Positions 45,560 to 58,270 of a DNA stretch of 64,000 bases are shown here, in pieces. Origin of the DNA: Guadua angustifolia (taxonomy: Eukaryota > Streptophyta > Magnoliopsida > Poales > Poaceae); the NCBI GenBank assembly GCA_036346375.1, contig CM070502.1:25018114-25082113 (forward strand), written 5' to 3'. How positions within the stretch are numbered: position 1 is the stretch's first letter; each line of letters begins with the position of its first letter. The notes under the pieces are model-generated. The model made no database searches. It saw only the letters and a list, made by a program, of their open reading frames with translations, and had not been told where the DNA came from. The position numbers were made by a program, and so were the translations under genes.

Positions 45560-47741
45560 CCTATTCCTGGGCAGGCCTTAGGTGAGGTATCTGCGATCAG
45601 CCAATGTATAATAACTTATACTACCTTTCTTATTCCTCATAGAATTGCCGGATGGAGGGTCACTCCACCTGTCACTTTTGCAATTTTGCAAAAAACCCCA
45701 TGCGGTTGTTGAAATTACGGATAGGTCCTTAGAGATTACAAATTGGTCCTTCGCGATTTTTTGTGAGGGGAAGATTTTTTTCCCGTTTCTCACATTTGGG
45801 TCCTCGCTCGCCATTTTACGGGAAAACCCTTCCGTTAAATTCAAATCGCGGACAAGCCCTTTTCTAATTTTTCAGGATAGCGGACAGGTCCAAAACGTAA
45901 CAATTAGGCCCTTGCTCCTTACGACTAGGTCCTTTCTCTGTTTTTTGCGGGAAAAATTGTTTTCGTCAACAGAAATACGTGTGTAGACTTTTTCCCACCT
46001 CGATTTTCCATCTTCATCTCTGATATTTTTTAAATTCTGTATTATTACTCGGTGAACACGTAGAGTGTTAGACTCGACAAAAGAATGTTGTCGTTTCTAA
46101 TACATTTTCAACCTTTTCCCTCTAGACTTTTTCCCCACCGCGGTTTCCCACCTCGGTCTCCAATATTTTTCGAATGATTCGTCGAAAGAGATATTTCTAC
46201 AACTCTATCTCTATTTTTTCCCCGTTTCGCTCATTATTTCGACGATTTAAAAGATAGAACGCCGCCGGAAAAAAATGTAAATTTTTCTACGGGAAAGCGA
46301 CACGCGTGGCGTGTTATACCGCGAAAAATTTTGTATCCTTTCAGCCGTTTCGCTCATTATTTCGACGATTTAAAAAATAAGGCACCACCGAGAAAAAAAG
46401 AAAATTTTTCTACGAAAAAACGACACGCGCATACGCCGCAAGTCTCTGAGATTTTTTTAAACATGTATTATTACTCGGTGAACGCGTAGAGTGTTAGACT
46501 CGACAAAAGAATGTTGTCATCTCTAATAGTTTTTCGCCTTTTTCCCTCTAGACTTTTTCCCCACCGCGGTTTTTCAGCTCGGTCTCCAATATTTCCTAGA
46601 TATTTCGTCGAAAGAGATATTTCTACAGCTCTATCTCTCTATTTTGCCACGTTTCGCTCATTATTTCGACGATTTAAAAAATAAATCACCACCGAAAAAA
46701 TAAGAATTTTTCTACGAAAAAACGACGCGACGTTGTCTTACGCCGCGAAAATTTATCCTGACGTACCATTGGTAAGCTTAGCTCCTTTCGTACATTTCCA
46801 TTGCTGCTCGTTGCTCTTTTCCTAAATGTGAACTGTGAATACGTGATAGCTCGGTGGTTAAGACCGCCATTTATCGACACATGCGTAACACGATTGCGTC
46901 TGTCCGCGCGAGTGCGCGACAAAGTCCGGCCCTATGCGAAACCACTGGAGATCGCAGTGCGGAAGACACACGTGATGATCTTTTCTCTTCTTTTTTCAAA
47001 TCTAGACCTCTATTAATTAGAATTATAAGTTTAGTCTCTCTAATATATATCATACCCTATATTAAACTTGCAGGAATCTGGTGCTCATAACGATTTGAGC
47101 CGAGCCAGCGTGCGGCTCAACTCAAAAAAAAATTTCGCGCTTTGGTCTCTCAAAAATCCGTAATTACGTATAGGTCCTTCTCACGGTTTTTTACGAAGAG
47201 GACCTTCTGGTGCAAAAAAAACACGAATCTTTCGTGACAGAGCCCTAAATAGATGCCGAAAAAAACACGTAGTGACGTTTGGATTATTCCGGCTATTTTT
47301 CGCAAAAAAGGACATTTCAATTTAGAATCTAATTTTTTCCATAGAAGACTCCCGAATTTTTTTCCGTTTGTTTTTTGACGCCCATTTTTTTTACGGAAAG
47401 GTACTCAAATGTTTACGCAAACCCTCCAAAACTTCGAAAATTAATTTTAGCACGTCGTTTCGTACAAAGAAGCACTCCGATTTTTGTATGGATCCTTCAT
47501 AGCTTCTGAAATTTATTTTTAGCACGTCGTTATAGAAAGGTGCTCCGATTTTTGCATGGACCCTTCGGAGATTCCGGAACTTATTTTTTATCACGTCATT
47601 TTTTTAGACATTTGCTCGAAACTTTTTGAAATTATATATTTATTTATTTTTCCCCTATTAGCCCTCCAAAACTCATGTAATTTTTTTCCTTGACTTACAA
47701 TGGTCGACGCGGCGTGATAGGCGCGCTTACCAACGTGTCTA
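45560..47741. repeat. Repeat-rich non-coding zone, possibly Helitron-derived
   Basis: Words such as TTTCGCTCATTATTTCGACG (46227, 46348, 46646) and GTAGAGTGTTAGACTCGACA (about 46061 and 46485) recur as parts of repeats several hundred bases long. Others are AGGTCCTT words and ACGACACGCG/ACGCCGCGAAAA blocks. No protein is recognisable. The stretch ends CGTGTCTAG followed by T at 47742, a CTAG|T junction like a Helitron 3' end, though without a good hairpin. Confidence 0.55.
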
Positions 47742-47779
47742 GTTATCTATTAAAGCCGGTGGAATCGGCGAGCTCTCAC

Positions 47780-48365
47780 CGAGCCACGTCACCCGTTTTC
47801 TCAGGGCCGTCGATCCCTTGCGTTGGATCTCGGTGGACGGCCCAGATTGATCCTCCCACGCCCGCACCAAAACCCTAATCGCAGCGTCTTGTTTAGCGTC
47901 TCCCTCGGCAGCCTTCGCGCGATCGTCGCCGCCTCCTCCTTTGCTCACGCAACAGACGCAGGCGAAGGAATCGCCGGCTCCTCAATCGTGCCGCGTCCCT
48001 CGCCTGTGCGCAGAGGCCCTCCTGGTTCTCGCTATTCCCCGTCAAGTCCATCGCGCGTAGGGCCGAGCCCCGTACGCTTCGTAGTTCTCGCGTCGATCGT
48101 GGTCGGTTGCGTCGAGCGTCTCCGTGGTCCTTCACGGCGCCGTTTGGTTCGGGGTCTCCGCCCGACGACATTTGGTGTGGTCCGATCGTCGATTCCCCCT
48201 TGCCTCGCAGCTCCTCGCGCTCTCCGTCCGCAACCCGTGCAAGCCACTCCCATACGGCCACCGACGGGAGGCCCTACATGGGGCCCAACTATCGAAGCAC
48301 CTTCGCCCAATACAGCATCCTCCTCCATCCCCGGCCTGGACAGCTGCTACGAGATTTTCCTGTGA
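47780..48365 (+). other. GC-rich 5'-leader-like block
   Basis: It begins with CCGCACCAAAACCCTAATCG, typical of plant 5' untranslated regions, and is open in several frames on both strands. No domain is recognised. It may be the first exon of whatever gene the candidate Helitron captured. Confidence 0.4.
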
Positions 48366-49589
48366 GCTCCTCACTCTTCTGTGCCCGGGGTTCTTGCTTT
48401 TGTGTTCCATTGGTGAGGGCCGGGGCGGGGCGGGGCGATGGCAGAATGATTGTCTGCTTGAACTCTTTCTTTCGGTGGCGTTAGTCAAGGCTTTGTTAAT
48501 GTGGTGATTCTGTTTTTGCACAGTAAGATTCATAGGATCTTTGCTGTTGTTTTCCCACATGAAAGTTGGGGTTTGATATGCCTAATTCTTCTTTGGTTAG
48601 CCTTTGATTAGTGGGATGGTTGCGTGTGTATGCGTCGCTCGAATAGTTGCTTGCTTATGCTAGCCTGTGATATGAAACCACGAGGCTTTCCTTTGATGAA
48701 TCCAAGGACCTGATTTGATCACATCCACTTATGTCATATTCTGAGGGTGAAATGTTAAGATGTGCATTCTGTTAGTCATCTTGTTCATGTTGTCTCGACG
48801 AATTTATTTTAACTGCCTCTAGAGAACAGACAAAGAACCTGGAATCTGACCAAGATCATATTTATAGGCAACCACTATGATTTATCATTATTTTTCTGGT
48901 ACTTTACCAGATAGCGAAAATATTTTATCGTTTCATGTTTGAAGTTGTATCCTATCCAACACATTCTATCAAAACATTCAAACTTAAATCAATCAACCGA
49001 GAAGCTACCGCAATGCAGTATTGCTTATTGTGTGATGTTATCTTTGATGTGCATCTCGTGAAATTTCACAGTCGACACTATCAAAAGCCGGAGGATATTC
49101 CACTTTCCCTCAAGACCTTCCGCCACCTCTCGGTCCTACCAAAGGTTACCCAAAGGTGCATACTAGGATTTAATTAATCTTACAAGTTCTGATCATCGAA
49201 CCGATAACTAATATTGTTGAGATTCGAGTTTGTTTTATTTGTCATATGCCGATTGTGTGACATGAGTGTGTCACATTTTCACATATTTTCAGGTGTTGCA
49301 TGCAGACCTAAGTCCTATTCTAATAATTTTTTCTTGTCTATTGTATGCTTCAAAGTACTTTAGATGTTAAGCTCCTCGCACACATTAGCATTTCCTAATA
49401 GGAGCCGCCAATCGAATCGAGTCCTTCCTTTGCTTTATCTTGCGATAATTGCAGGAAGCAATGCTATGACAAACTTGCTAATGTTCAAGGCGGTTGAAGA
49501 AAAGGTCAAGAAGAGAGTAGAGAAGAAGGCCACGATTTTAGACATTTCAAATATGAATCATAACAAAGCTTCCTATGTTTCTTCTGCCC

Positions 49590-49748
49590 AGACCTATGAT
49601 CCATGATCGTATCACCCAAGCAATATTAAGTGGAGAGACTGGAGCTCACAAGACAACGAGCACTAAAATGCTTATACAATATCTTGCTTTCATGGGTGGT
49701 AAAGCTCAAGCTGAAGGAAGGTCAATGTAACAGCAAATACTGGAGGTG
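49590..49748 (+). pseudogene. Myosin XI motor-domain fragment (P-loop exon)
   Basis: Read in frame, the sequence gives PMIHDRITQAIL, SGETGAHKTTSTKML, IQYLAFMGGKAQAEGRS and, after a stop, QQILE. Plant class XI myosins have AILVSGESGAGKTETTKMLM followed by QYLAFMGG and AEGR. Here one Val is missing before SGE, the P-loop Gly before KT is His, and a stop replaces the residue before QQ. Myosin XI drives organelle transport on actin, but this fragment is about 50 of some 1500 residues and has lost its nucleotide-binding loop. It is in the same orientation as the surrounding exon-like pieces. Confidence 0.85.
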
Positions 49749-50339
49749 TGCTTTTCAGTGGTCATGAAGAAATAAGCTTCGGTAGTTATTCCTCATCTAG
49801 CATTTATTTTGCAAGTACTTATTTTTCAAGGATGCACCAAGTTTTCTCTTGTGGATTTTTATTTCTCTACTTTTTGTATAATGCAAAAGGTCTGCTTGAA
49901 GCCTGAAAGAATACGCTTTGGTGGCAATTCCTCATCCGGTATGTAGTTTATATGTGCCTCCTTTTCTAGAATGCAATTGATTTTCTGTTTTCCATATGTA
50001 TGCACCTTCATCCTTTGGCAGTTTTGAGGAAAACTGAAGGTGCTAGAATTTTTTGTTTCTTTTCGTGTTAAGAGCCCACATAGATGCTTGAGTCTGACTT
50101 CTTGCTCTCTCGCCTTGTTTATGTTACTCTATTTTGCGAGAACTCAAGAGAGAGTTGTCATATATATGACATGGTGATGTAAAATTTTCAATTTCGTCAT
50201 TTTCATTCGAAGGAGTGAAACAATTAGCATGGAACTTTGTGAATGATTGGTATGTGATGTCTCAGTCTGTAGCATCAATATTTCGATACTTCATTTAGTT
50301 GACCAATTTGGATGTATTAGTTTTGTTGCTTATTTTCAG

Positions 50340-51350
50340 GCTTGAAACAACATTGTGCTTTACAATATAAGCCACAGTTCATAGCTGATGGTTTACTCTG
50401 TCCCAATACAGTTAAGCAAAAGCAAGTTCCGTGTGAACCAAAACTGCTCATATTTAACAGCCCGAACTCTCTATTGAATCGGTGTAGAATCAGCTCAGGT
50501 CCTCATATTGGTGAGCCCAATGAGCACCTACAGCTAGATTCAAATCAAGACATGATAAGCAAGCATACTGGTGATGTGAGTTTATTGAATGTTAGTGCTA
50601 ATAGGAATAATCCCAATAAAATGCACGACGAAGAAAGCATGGATCAAACCTTAATAGCCAAACTAAACTTCAGTTTGTTTATTTCTGACGGTATGACCTT
50701 CCAAGTCCCTTTTACATTACATATGTTTAACTGTTTACATTCTGTAACGGATGAACTAAAGTTTATTTCTCTATAGATTTAGTTGTAATTTGTTTAGCCA
50801 AGAACCAGATTAGATGTCCTTTATACTATCGTATTGCCATCATAAAGATAGAATTTGTAGCTTCCTTTATTTCCCTTTTTTTATAAAAAAAATTGTGATA
50901 GTTGTGTCTCTGATGCATATGGGGGCATAAGTTCGGGTGGATGTGGCTTTTTGTACCCTTTCCATATATTCTCAAAATTTAAGTATAAGTATCAAGATGC
51001 GTCAGGTTAGTCCAACTTAAAAAATCAAGCTTGCTCTCATATTCCTTTAGACAAGAAGTACTCTCATGTATGAACATTGTCTTTTGCTATTGTGGTTTGA
51101 GCTGAATTATTCTATAGCTGTTTGTTTGACAATTTTTTGTGATAACCAGAAACTTTTACGGATGCTCTTATGTTCTACAATTTATTTATGATTAACTGAT
51201 TAGTCCGTATTACTCGGTGCTTATAATGAATTAGAATCATTCCTATATCTTAGTGTATGTTCCTTTTTTAGACCTATTTCATAACAATGTGCAGCCTATA
51301 AAACTTCGCGAATTTATGTTGTTGATTCTAAAAGGTTTTGGATATGAAAG
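50340..51350 (+). pseudogene. Two spliced exons of an unrecognised protein
   Basis: An exon at 50340-50690 (after TTTTCAG, before GTATGACC) and an exon at 51272-51350 (after TTTTTTAG, before GTATGTGC) join in frame across the intron: FSLFISD + DLFHNNVQPIKLREFMLLIL and then KGFGYE. An open frame over both, with good junctions, suggests real gene-derived exons. I do not recognise the protein, and no further exon was found. It may be an expressed gene part or a fragment carried by the candidate Helitron. Confidence 0.45.
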
Positions 51351-51473
51351 GTATGTGCTTTTCTAATACAGTTTGTTGTTCACTTAGTTAAATTTATTTT
51401 ATGTCGAACATTATTGAAATTGTCCATTCTCTCAGTAGACTCATAGATTGTATCTTAACATTTAGGTTGTTAA

Positions 51474-51600
51474 TTCACATTTACCTCGCTTAAAATAATC
51501 TTCACTTCGTGCCTGCCAAATTTATGATAGACAACTTTAGTTCACATTTACCTCACTTAAAATAATCTTTATTTCGTGCCTGCTAAATTTATGATAGATG
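51474..51600. repeat. 67-bp tandem duplication
   Basis: Copies 51474-51540 and 51541-51600, both starting TTCACATTTACCTC and ending AAATTTATGATAGA, with a few substitutions. Confidence 0.85.
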
Positions 51601-52091
51601 TGTTTCTCATAAAACTAGAAAGTTTTCATATTGTTTTGCCTTTACCTCAGTTCTTGTGGTGTTTAGTGTTATTTCCCCCCCAAAAAGCAGTCCTAAATCG
51701 ATAAAATGGTGTGCTCTAGCTCATGTTCACCAAATTGCTCCTGCAGATCTAGAGATGATTAATTTGAAATGCGTGCTGAGCTTGGTTAACTGCTAAAGTT
51801 GGATTATGTTAAGATAATTTTTATTGGTTTATCTCAAGTTTCCAATAGGATGTTATTTTTTGATATCGTACATTAATCTGTTAAAAATTAGTGATAGGAA
51901 CCTTTACAGTTGTTCTCTAAGCTCGATAAATTAGTTGGGTTGGTTTCCGGATTGTACATGGTACTGAAATCTAATCAGCTATTACGAATGTTTTGCTTTC
52001 AGATTCTACAATCGTTGAAGTGTTTTGCTTTACGAATGTTTCTCTGTGACCAAACCGGCTGCACGCGGCGTAGCGCGTGAATTCTACCTAG

Positions 52092-52994
52092 TACACTTTA
52101 AAGCGCTGAGGATTACCGGTGAAAGGGAGGTGTCACGTCGTCTCTCTCACGAGGAGGTTCTTTAAAAAAATTAGAAATTGTGTTTAGATCCTTTTGACAG
52201 TTTTTAATAAAATAAACCTAAAAATATTAAAATTACATTTAGGTCCCTTGGTGGTTTACATTTAGGTCCTTCCGGTGGTTTTTATGGAACGGACTCTGGA
52301 AAAAATAAATTACTTTAGGTCCATCTACAGTTTACGTTTAGCTCCTATCAAAGATTTTTAAAGAAGCGGACTCAAAAACAAAAATACGTTTCGACAAAAA
52401 AAAAACACAGATTCGTCGAAAGTTTATAGCAGCCCACGGATTCGACTAAATTTCTCAAATTATGTAAAAAAAGCAGCCGCGGTTTTTTTAAAAAAACCAC
52501 AGATTCATTGAAGGTTTATAGCAGCCCATAGATTCGCCGACGAGGTCCTAACCGCGGTTTTCTAAGAAAAACGCAGATTCATCGATTTTCTCAAAAAAAA
52601 CATAGATTCGTCGAAGGTTTATAACAGCCCATAGATTCGTCGACGGATCCTAACGACCCATTTTTTTTAAAAAAAATACGAAAACAAAAAATACAACCAA
52701 ATTTCCCAAAATATGTAAAAAAACAGTCCCAGTTTTCTAAAAAAACAGATTCGTCGAAGGTTTATAGCAACTCATAGATTCGTCGACGGGTCCTAACCGC
52801 GGTTTTTTCAAAAAAAAAACACACGCACACAGAATTGTCGGAGGTTTATAGCAGCCTATAGATTCGCCGGTGGATCCTAATGATCTATTTTTTTAAAAAA
52901 AAATACAAAAACCGAAAATACGATAAAATTTACCGAATTTTACATATTGCATCGTCATATGCGACACAACGTAGCGGCGCGTTATTCTAGCTAG
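52092..52994 (+). mobile_element. Second Helitron-like segment with internal repeats
   Basis: It ends AACGTAGCGGCGCGTT, ATTCTAGCTAG, then T at 52995. The end resembles the one at 52091 (GTAGC, GCG, ATTCTA, CTAG). Inside, 52388-52910 holds about five degenerate units around CAGATTCGTCGAAGGTTTAT and CATAGATTCGTCGACGG separated by poly-A/T runs. No gene. Confidence 0.45.
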
Positions 52995-54521
52995 TAAGCC
53001 TTGTTACAACAACAAATATCGGTAAATCAATGATATCTTGCTTGCATATGTCCACTCGCAAATAAATATCCATAGTCCTCCAATTAAAAGGCATAATGTG
53101 AGGACAAAAGGCAGAGAATGAGATTTGAAAAGTAGGCCTCTTTTACCTTCAAATATAGCGATTGGCTGAAAATGTACTGACATCACTCTGAACACAAGAC
53201 AGTTATCCCTTCAAGTACTGTAACATGTGTCGGATTGGTTTAGGGTTGATCGTCGAAATTCTTAGGCGTAGCTAACTAGCTAATGGATATACCAAACAAA
53301 AGCCTATACCAATGCCAATCATCAAAGTCGCAAAAGAGTAAATTACACTATAGGTCATTCAACTTGTAGTGCTGGTTTATCTGGGTCACGTTACATATAT
53401 CAGAATTGTATATTTATCAGAACTGTTTATCATTACAAATCAAACATTTCTGATGCAGCCAAGAAATCGAGGGGACCTGAAACCCAGAACAATTTTTTTT
53501 TAATTTCATGGAGAATCTCTCATCCCACCGAATGATGATAACAGGCAAATGCCTTAAATACACAAATGTTCGCAACAAAGAAAGAGTAATATGAATTGAA
53601 TTCCATGTGGGCCTTTTCTTTATTCTCGTAAAAGACTCTAGTGACGATGATTCTTCTCCCTCTCCACCTCCCTGGTTTGGTTAATCTACCTTACAACTAC
53701 GTGGGCCAACATTTAGGCATGTGCATTGTTCAAACAAAAAACAACAAAAATCTAAAAAAATAGTTGCTCCCCTCCTCGCAAAAAAAAAAAAAAAAGAGAG
53801 AGAGAGAGAAAAAAAAAAAAAAAGAAAAGAAAGCCTGCAGGTAACAAACTCAAATCGAAAACAACAAACTCTAACAAACTACTGCTCAATAAGCAATTCA
53901 CAATTCTATTTTGTTTTATTTCATAGCAATATTACATCAACTTCAATGGAAAATCTCAACAACTTTAACAAGAAAAATCTCAACTTCAACAAGATAATGT
54001 TAACAACTTCGCCATCATATCTCCATGCATGCCAACAACAGGAAAATTAAGATACTGCAATTGCTCAGTTTTTTCAAGCTGATGAACATAGTAGATCATA
54101 CTATCTAGTGAACTGCTGGTTTACCATATTGTGGCTCAATGCGACGCGGCGGTGGAGGTCCAAGGCTCCATACGGTTAGATCTGGCCAGTGACGAAGACA
54201 TGCAGATCTAGCTAAGTCCACAACCCTTTCCTCTCTCCTCCAACTGATCCTTGCCCCCGTCCCCACGCACTCACCGTCAGGAGAGGGATGAGTCGTCTTG
54301 TTTAGTGCCATGCCACCACCATTGTTTGGTCAGGGATGGGCTTGACTTGGTCGAACTAAGTTGCGCCGTCGTTGGATCTGGTAGGACAAGAGGGTGCTGG
54401 CACACCGTCACATTGCCTTGTTGTCGTCGCTGCTTCTTCATTTCCGATAGACTGGGAGCCTAGTCGGGAGGATATCATTGCTGCCTTGTGTGTATGGCTC
54501 CCCACCGCCAAAATGAACCAG
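52995..54521. other. No gene recognised
   Basis: Includes an A-rich and GA microsatellite (53777-53825) and a GC-balanced stretch (54105-54460) open on both strands without a known domain. Confidence 0.4.
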
Positions 54522-54544
54522 GGCTAGGGTTGGCAACCCTAGCC
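54522..54544. repeat. Perfect 10-bp-stem hairpin
   Basis: GGCTAGGGTT, loop GGC, AACCCTAGCC. It stands alone; there is no T run after it. Confidence 0.9.
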
Positions 54545-55685
54545 ACTTGTATGTAATTTTGCAATTAAGCCCTTGGCTTTTGTATAAATTACTAATAGGT
54601 CCTTATTATATTGAATTTAGATCCATTTGGTGGAAAATTACAAAATAGATCATGGAACTTGTAGTTTCAAGTAAGAGGGCTTCTGCCATACAAAAATTTG
54701 CAAATTGGACCTTAAATTTTTTTATTATCACGATTTAGTCTTTATACAATTGTCAAAAAATATTTTTCTACTATTTTAATTCGTCAATATGAGCGGTTGT
54801 TGTTCCCTTGCAATGCACCAAGAGGTGGAGGAGTGGCCATGGCTCGTGCCGCGCCTCCGCCGCATTTAGGTCGAAGCCACGCTAGCCGGTGGTGGAGGGA
54901 GAGACGGAGGGGTAGGGTGCCAGTTCTTGCCACTTGCGACAGGCTCCCCTTTGGTATCGTAGAGGATGACAGTGTAGGTGGAGGGGTCAAGTGGTGGGTG
55001 GCGACATCGGAGCTGTGGCACCACCACATTGAGGATGCCAACTGGCCCCTCATTGACAACCACTCCTTCCACGACGATTGTCCTACATGTAACTTCCTGT
55101 TCCCCATTTCTATCTTCTTCCATGTAGTGGCTATGTCCGTAGGATGCTCACATGGAACTAGCTAAAACAAATTTTGTTTTGTGTGATCTTTTCCAATGTA
55201 GGGATTTTTGTGTCAAGAGTTCTTGTGACCCATAAGAGTTCTTGTGACACGCAATGCTTTACGTGCAACACAACCTTGATGATGATACGTATGGATTTTT
55301 TGTTCTTTAAACAAGGTAGCAAACTTGATGCTTCACTATTACATTGTATCCAATTATGGTTTTCTATTGCAACGCACGATCACTTAAATAGCAAGAATTA
55401 TAAGACCGAAAGGCATTATCTCATAGTGTATTATAGGTCCTGAAACAGTAGGTTCATCAAACTCGATTGAACAATATCAAATTGAAACTATAGCTTAATC
55501 AGTGCTCCATGATATGTATGTGAAAGAAATATCTTCGTAAGTTTTACTGAATTCGTAAAATTTCTTACCGCACAATTTCTTTCAAAATTAAATTCATAAG
55601 TTGTAAAATAATGGGACCAACTTAAGGCTGTTTCAACACAATAATTATACAAAAAAAATTTACAGGAAAAGAAACATCAAGTGAG
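54545..55685. other. No gene recognised
   Basis: GC-richer 54800-55120 is open on both strands (85-122 aa) but neither translation matches a family I know. The rest is AT-rich. Confidence 0.35.
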
Positions 55686-55689
55686 AGTG

Positions 55690-56700
55690 TGAAGGACTGA
55701 AATAGTGATAAGAGGGGGATGAATGATCAACAACAATTTCTTCCCCCAAAGAAACCAACCAACACCTCACAAGATCACAGAAGAGCAAAATTACAATTTT
55801 TTTGAGAATTTCACCTAGGACCAGCATTATCGGCATGTAGAGGGCAGTAGTATCAGATAAACAGTAATTTCAGGCTGAATAGTAAAATCAGCATGAGTTC
55901 AAAACTAAAATCGACGTAACTTTTGATTGCATGATCCAAAATTTATGAAACTTTGTATGCACCTTTCTAAGGATGTCAAAAATCTATTCCAACCTTCAAT
56001 CATAGGGATTAATGTCAAAGTTCTGATCTTTTTCAAATTTATCAAACGTTGCATCAAAATCGGGTCAAATACAAAAACCTTATCCTAAGCTTACTTGCGG
56101 GAATTTGATGGATAAGATGATCTTAGATAGCTTCTCACATGTTATAGCAAACTAGAACTCTAAATAAATTACCCTCAAACGTACAAGATCAAGATCTACC
56201 TTAAATCTTTCCTTCTCAAGCCAAAAACCGATTTCATGAGAAATCTCTCGATGATCATATAAGAGCTTACCTAGATGATTAGAATATGATCCATAGATGA
56301 TTCATCTATCAATCATTTATCCTTAACATCACATGATCAAGAGAAGAAGAAATCACCAAAAAAGATCAAAAACTCAAGAAGAGGAAAGAACAAAACAAGA
56401 GGTAGAGTTTGAGCACAAATTTTAATTTCATTTTAGAGTAAGATGGATGATTACAAAGCCTCTCACCTGAGAGCAAATCTCCCAAGGAGCACTTACACAT
56501 AAGAAAACAAAAATCTTATAGAAACCCTAAACCTAGAGTTTTAAGGCTAAGTAGTTTAAGGTCGCACCCCTATCTACATCTCCTTATATACGGGAGGCAA
56601 CCATAACTCTAAAACCTAGACACACAAGTAGATACAATACATATTTACATGGGCTAACCTAATAACCCAGCACACATAACGGGTTTTACACTCACATAAG
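55690..56700 (-). repeat. LTR-like block A (most diverged of three)
   Basis: It shares with blocks B and C the order AGTGATAAGAGGGG..ATGATCA, AATTTCACC, GATGATCTTAGATAGC, AAATCTCTC, CATCTCCTTATATA and TTACATGGGCTAACC. On the minus strand the ATATAAGGAGATG motif could be an LTR promoter, which is the ground for the strand given. Confidence 0.6.
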
Positions 56701-56990
56701 TGCATTTCTCAAGGCGGCCTTCTTCATGGTGACCAGTTCACTCAACAAGCACGAATTTGCATCTATGTCCACTTTGGCTTGACCTAAAACATTTAGGCCA
56801 CCACCGCAGTTTTCCAAATTGTCTCGATCTCTGATAATGGGCAAATACCAATTTGCCCCACAATCGGTTGTTTCCTTCCACTTGAAGCATCGCCCATGTT
56901 TTGTCATCCACCATGTGACACCAATGACTTGCCACCAAGCTTCTCACATGTTCGGACTTCCCAAATCATTCTCACTTGTAAATAGGTTTG

Positions 56991-58270
56991 AAGGCCAAAA
57001 ATAGTGATTAAAGGGGTGAATGATCACAAAACAATTCTCTCACAAAGAAACTAACCAAAACCTCTTTAGATCAAAGAAGAGCTAAAAAACAATTTTTTTG
57101 GGAATTTCACCCAAGGAGCGGTACTACCGCCTATGTAGGGGCGGTACTACTGCTGGTCTTTAGTGAAATCAAGTAAATAAGTAGTAAAATTAGCATGATC
57201 TCAAAATCAAAATCAATGAATCTTTTGATCAATTGTTCCAAACTCCGTGAAACTTTGTAGACACATTCTTATAGATGTTAGAAAATTATTCCAACCTTCA
57301 ATCAAAAGAATTGATGTTAAAGTTCTAACCTTTTTCAATAAAAAAAGAGTGCATAAGAACGGGTTTAAAAATAAAAACTTAACCCTAAGCTTGCTCGTGA
57401 GGTTTTGATGATCAAGATGATCTTAGATGGCCTCCCACATGTCATAGCAAGCAAGAACATAGAAGAAATCTCTCTCAAACAAGCAGTAACAATATCTACC
57501 TCAAGAACGTTCTTCTCAATTCAAAAACTGGTTTCTTGAAAAAACTTGGTTGATAAAAAAGAAGTTTATCTAGAAGATTGAGGAGGTGACCTATAAAAGA
57601 TACACCTAGCGATCATACATCCTTGGTAGCTCGAGATCAAGTAAGAAAGAAGCCACAAGAAGAGAGCAAGAGCAAATCAAGAAAGATCACACTTAAAGCA
57701 AAAACTTGAGCAAAATGATGATTTGCATTCAGATCATAATGAGAGTTTTACAAAGCCTCCCACCTGATGGCAAAGCTCTCAAGGACCATACATGTAAGAA
57801 CACAAAATCTTTTAGGAAACCTAAAACTCTTTGTGACTAAGTCTAAGATCTCAAGTCTCTCCTCCTACTACATCTCCTTATATAGTAGAGACAACCCTAA
57901 CTCTAAACCTAGACACTAAAGTGGATATCATCCACATTTACATGGGCTAACCCAAAACTCAATAATTAAGAGGGGTTGAGTCATTTAGCTTGAGCTTCAT
58001 CACGTGTTGATGAACTCAATCCGGTTCACTTTAGCTCACTCTCTTATTTGGTTTTTGCATAAGCTAAGTATTTGCATGTGTTACAAATAAGGGAGCTCAT
58101 GCTTGCTTCTTATTGAATCTTAATCGACTTGATTTTTATATAGAGTTATGGATTTGCATGTGTTACAAAAGGGAGATAGCTCATGTAATTTGGTTTATAT
58201 GGTTTTTGTGTAAGCTAAGTATTTGCATGTGTTACAAATAAGGGGCTCATGCTTACTTCTTATTGCTAGT
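56991..58270 (-). repeat. LTR-like block B
   Basis: It starts AGGCCAAAAATAGTGATTAA. From about 57350 it matches block C almost base for base. It contains the GCGGTACTACCGC palindrome (57118-57130). It ends in the TGTGT-loop hairpin repeats. Confidence 0.7.

Larger units (their letters stand above)
47746..52091 (+). mobile_element. Candidate Helitron carrying gene fragments
   Basis: The 3' end is well formed: stem CACGCG (52062-52067), loop GCGTAG, stem CGCGTG (52074-52079), spacer, CTAG (52088-52091), then T. The proposed 5' end is TCTATTAAAGCC at 47746, preceded by A, the expected A|T insertion. Between them are a GC-rich leader (47780-48360), a myosin fragment (49590-49748) and spliced-looking exons (50340-51350). 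No Rep/helicase is present, so it would be non-autonomous. The 5' end is the weaker of the two. Confidence 0.5.

Noticed and set aside
46847..46864. TAGCTCGGTGGTTAAGAC, like a tRNA A-box
   Set aside because: No B-box, no cloverleaf and no T run follow, so no tRNA or SINE was called.
54784..55165. Overlapping frames of 85-122 aa on both strands
   Set aside because: No recognisable domain, no splice partners; not enough to call a gene.
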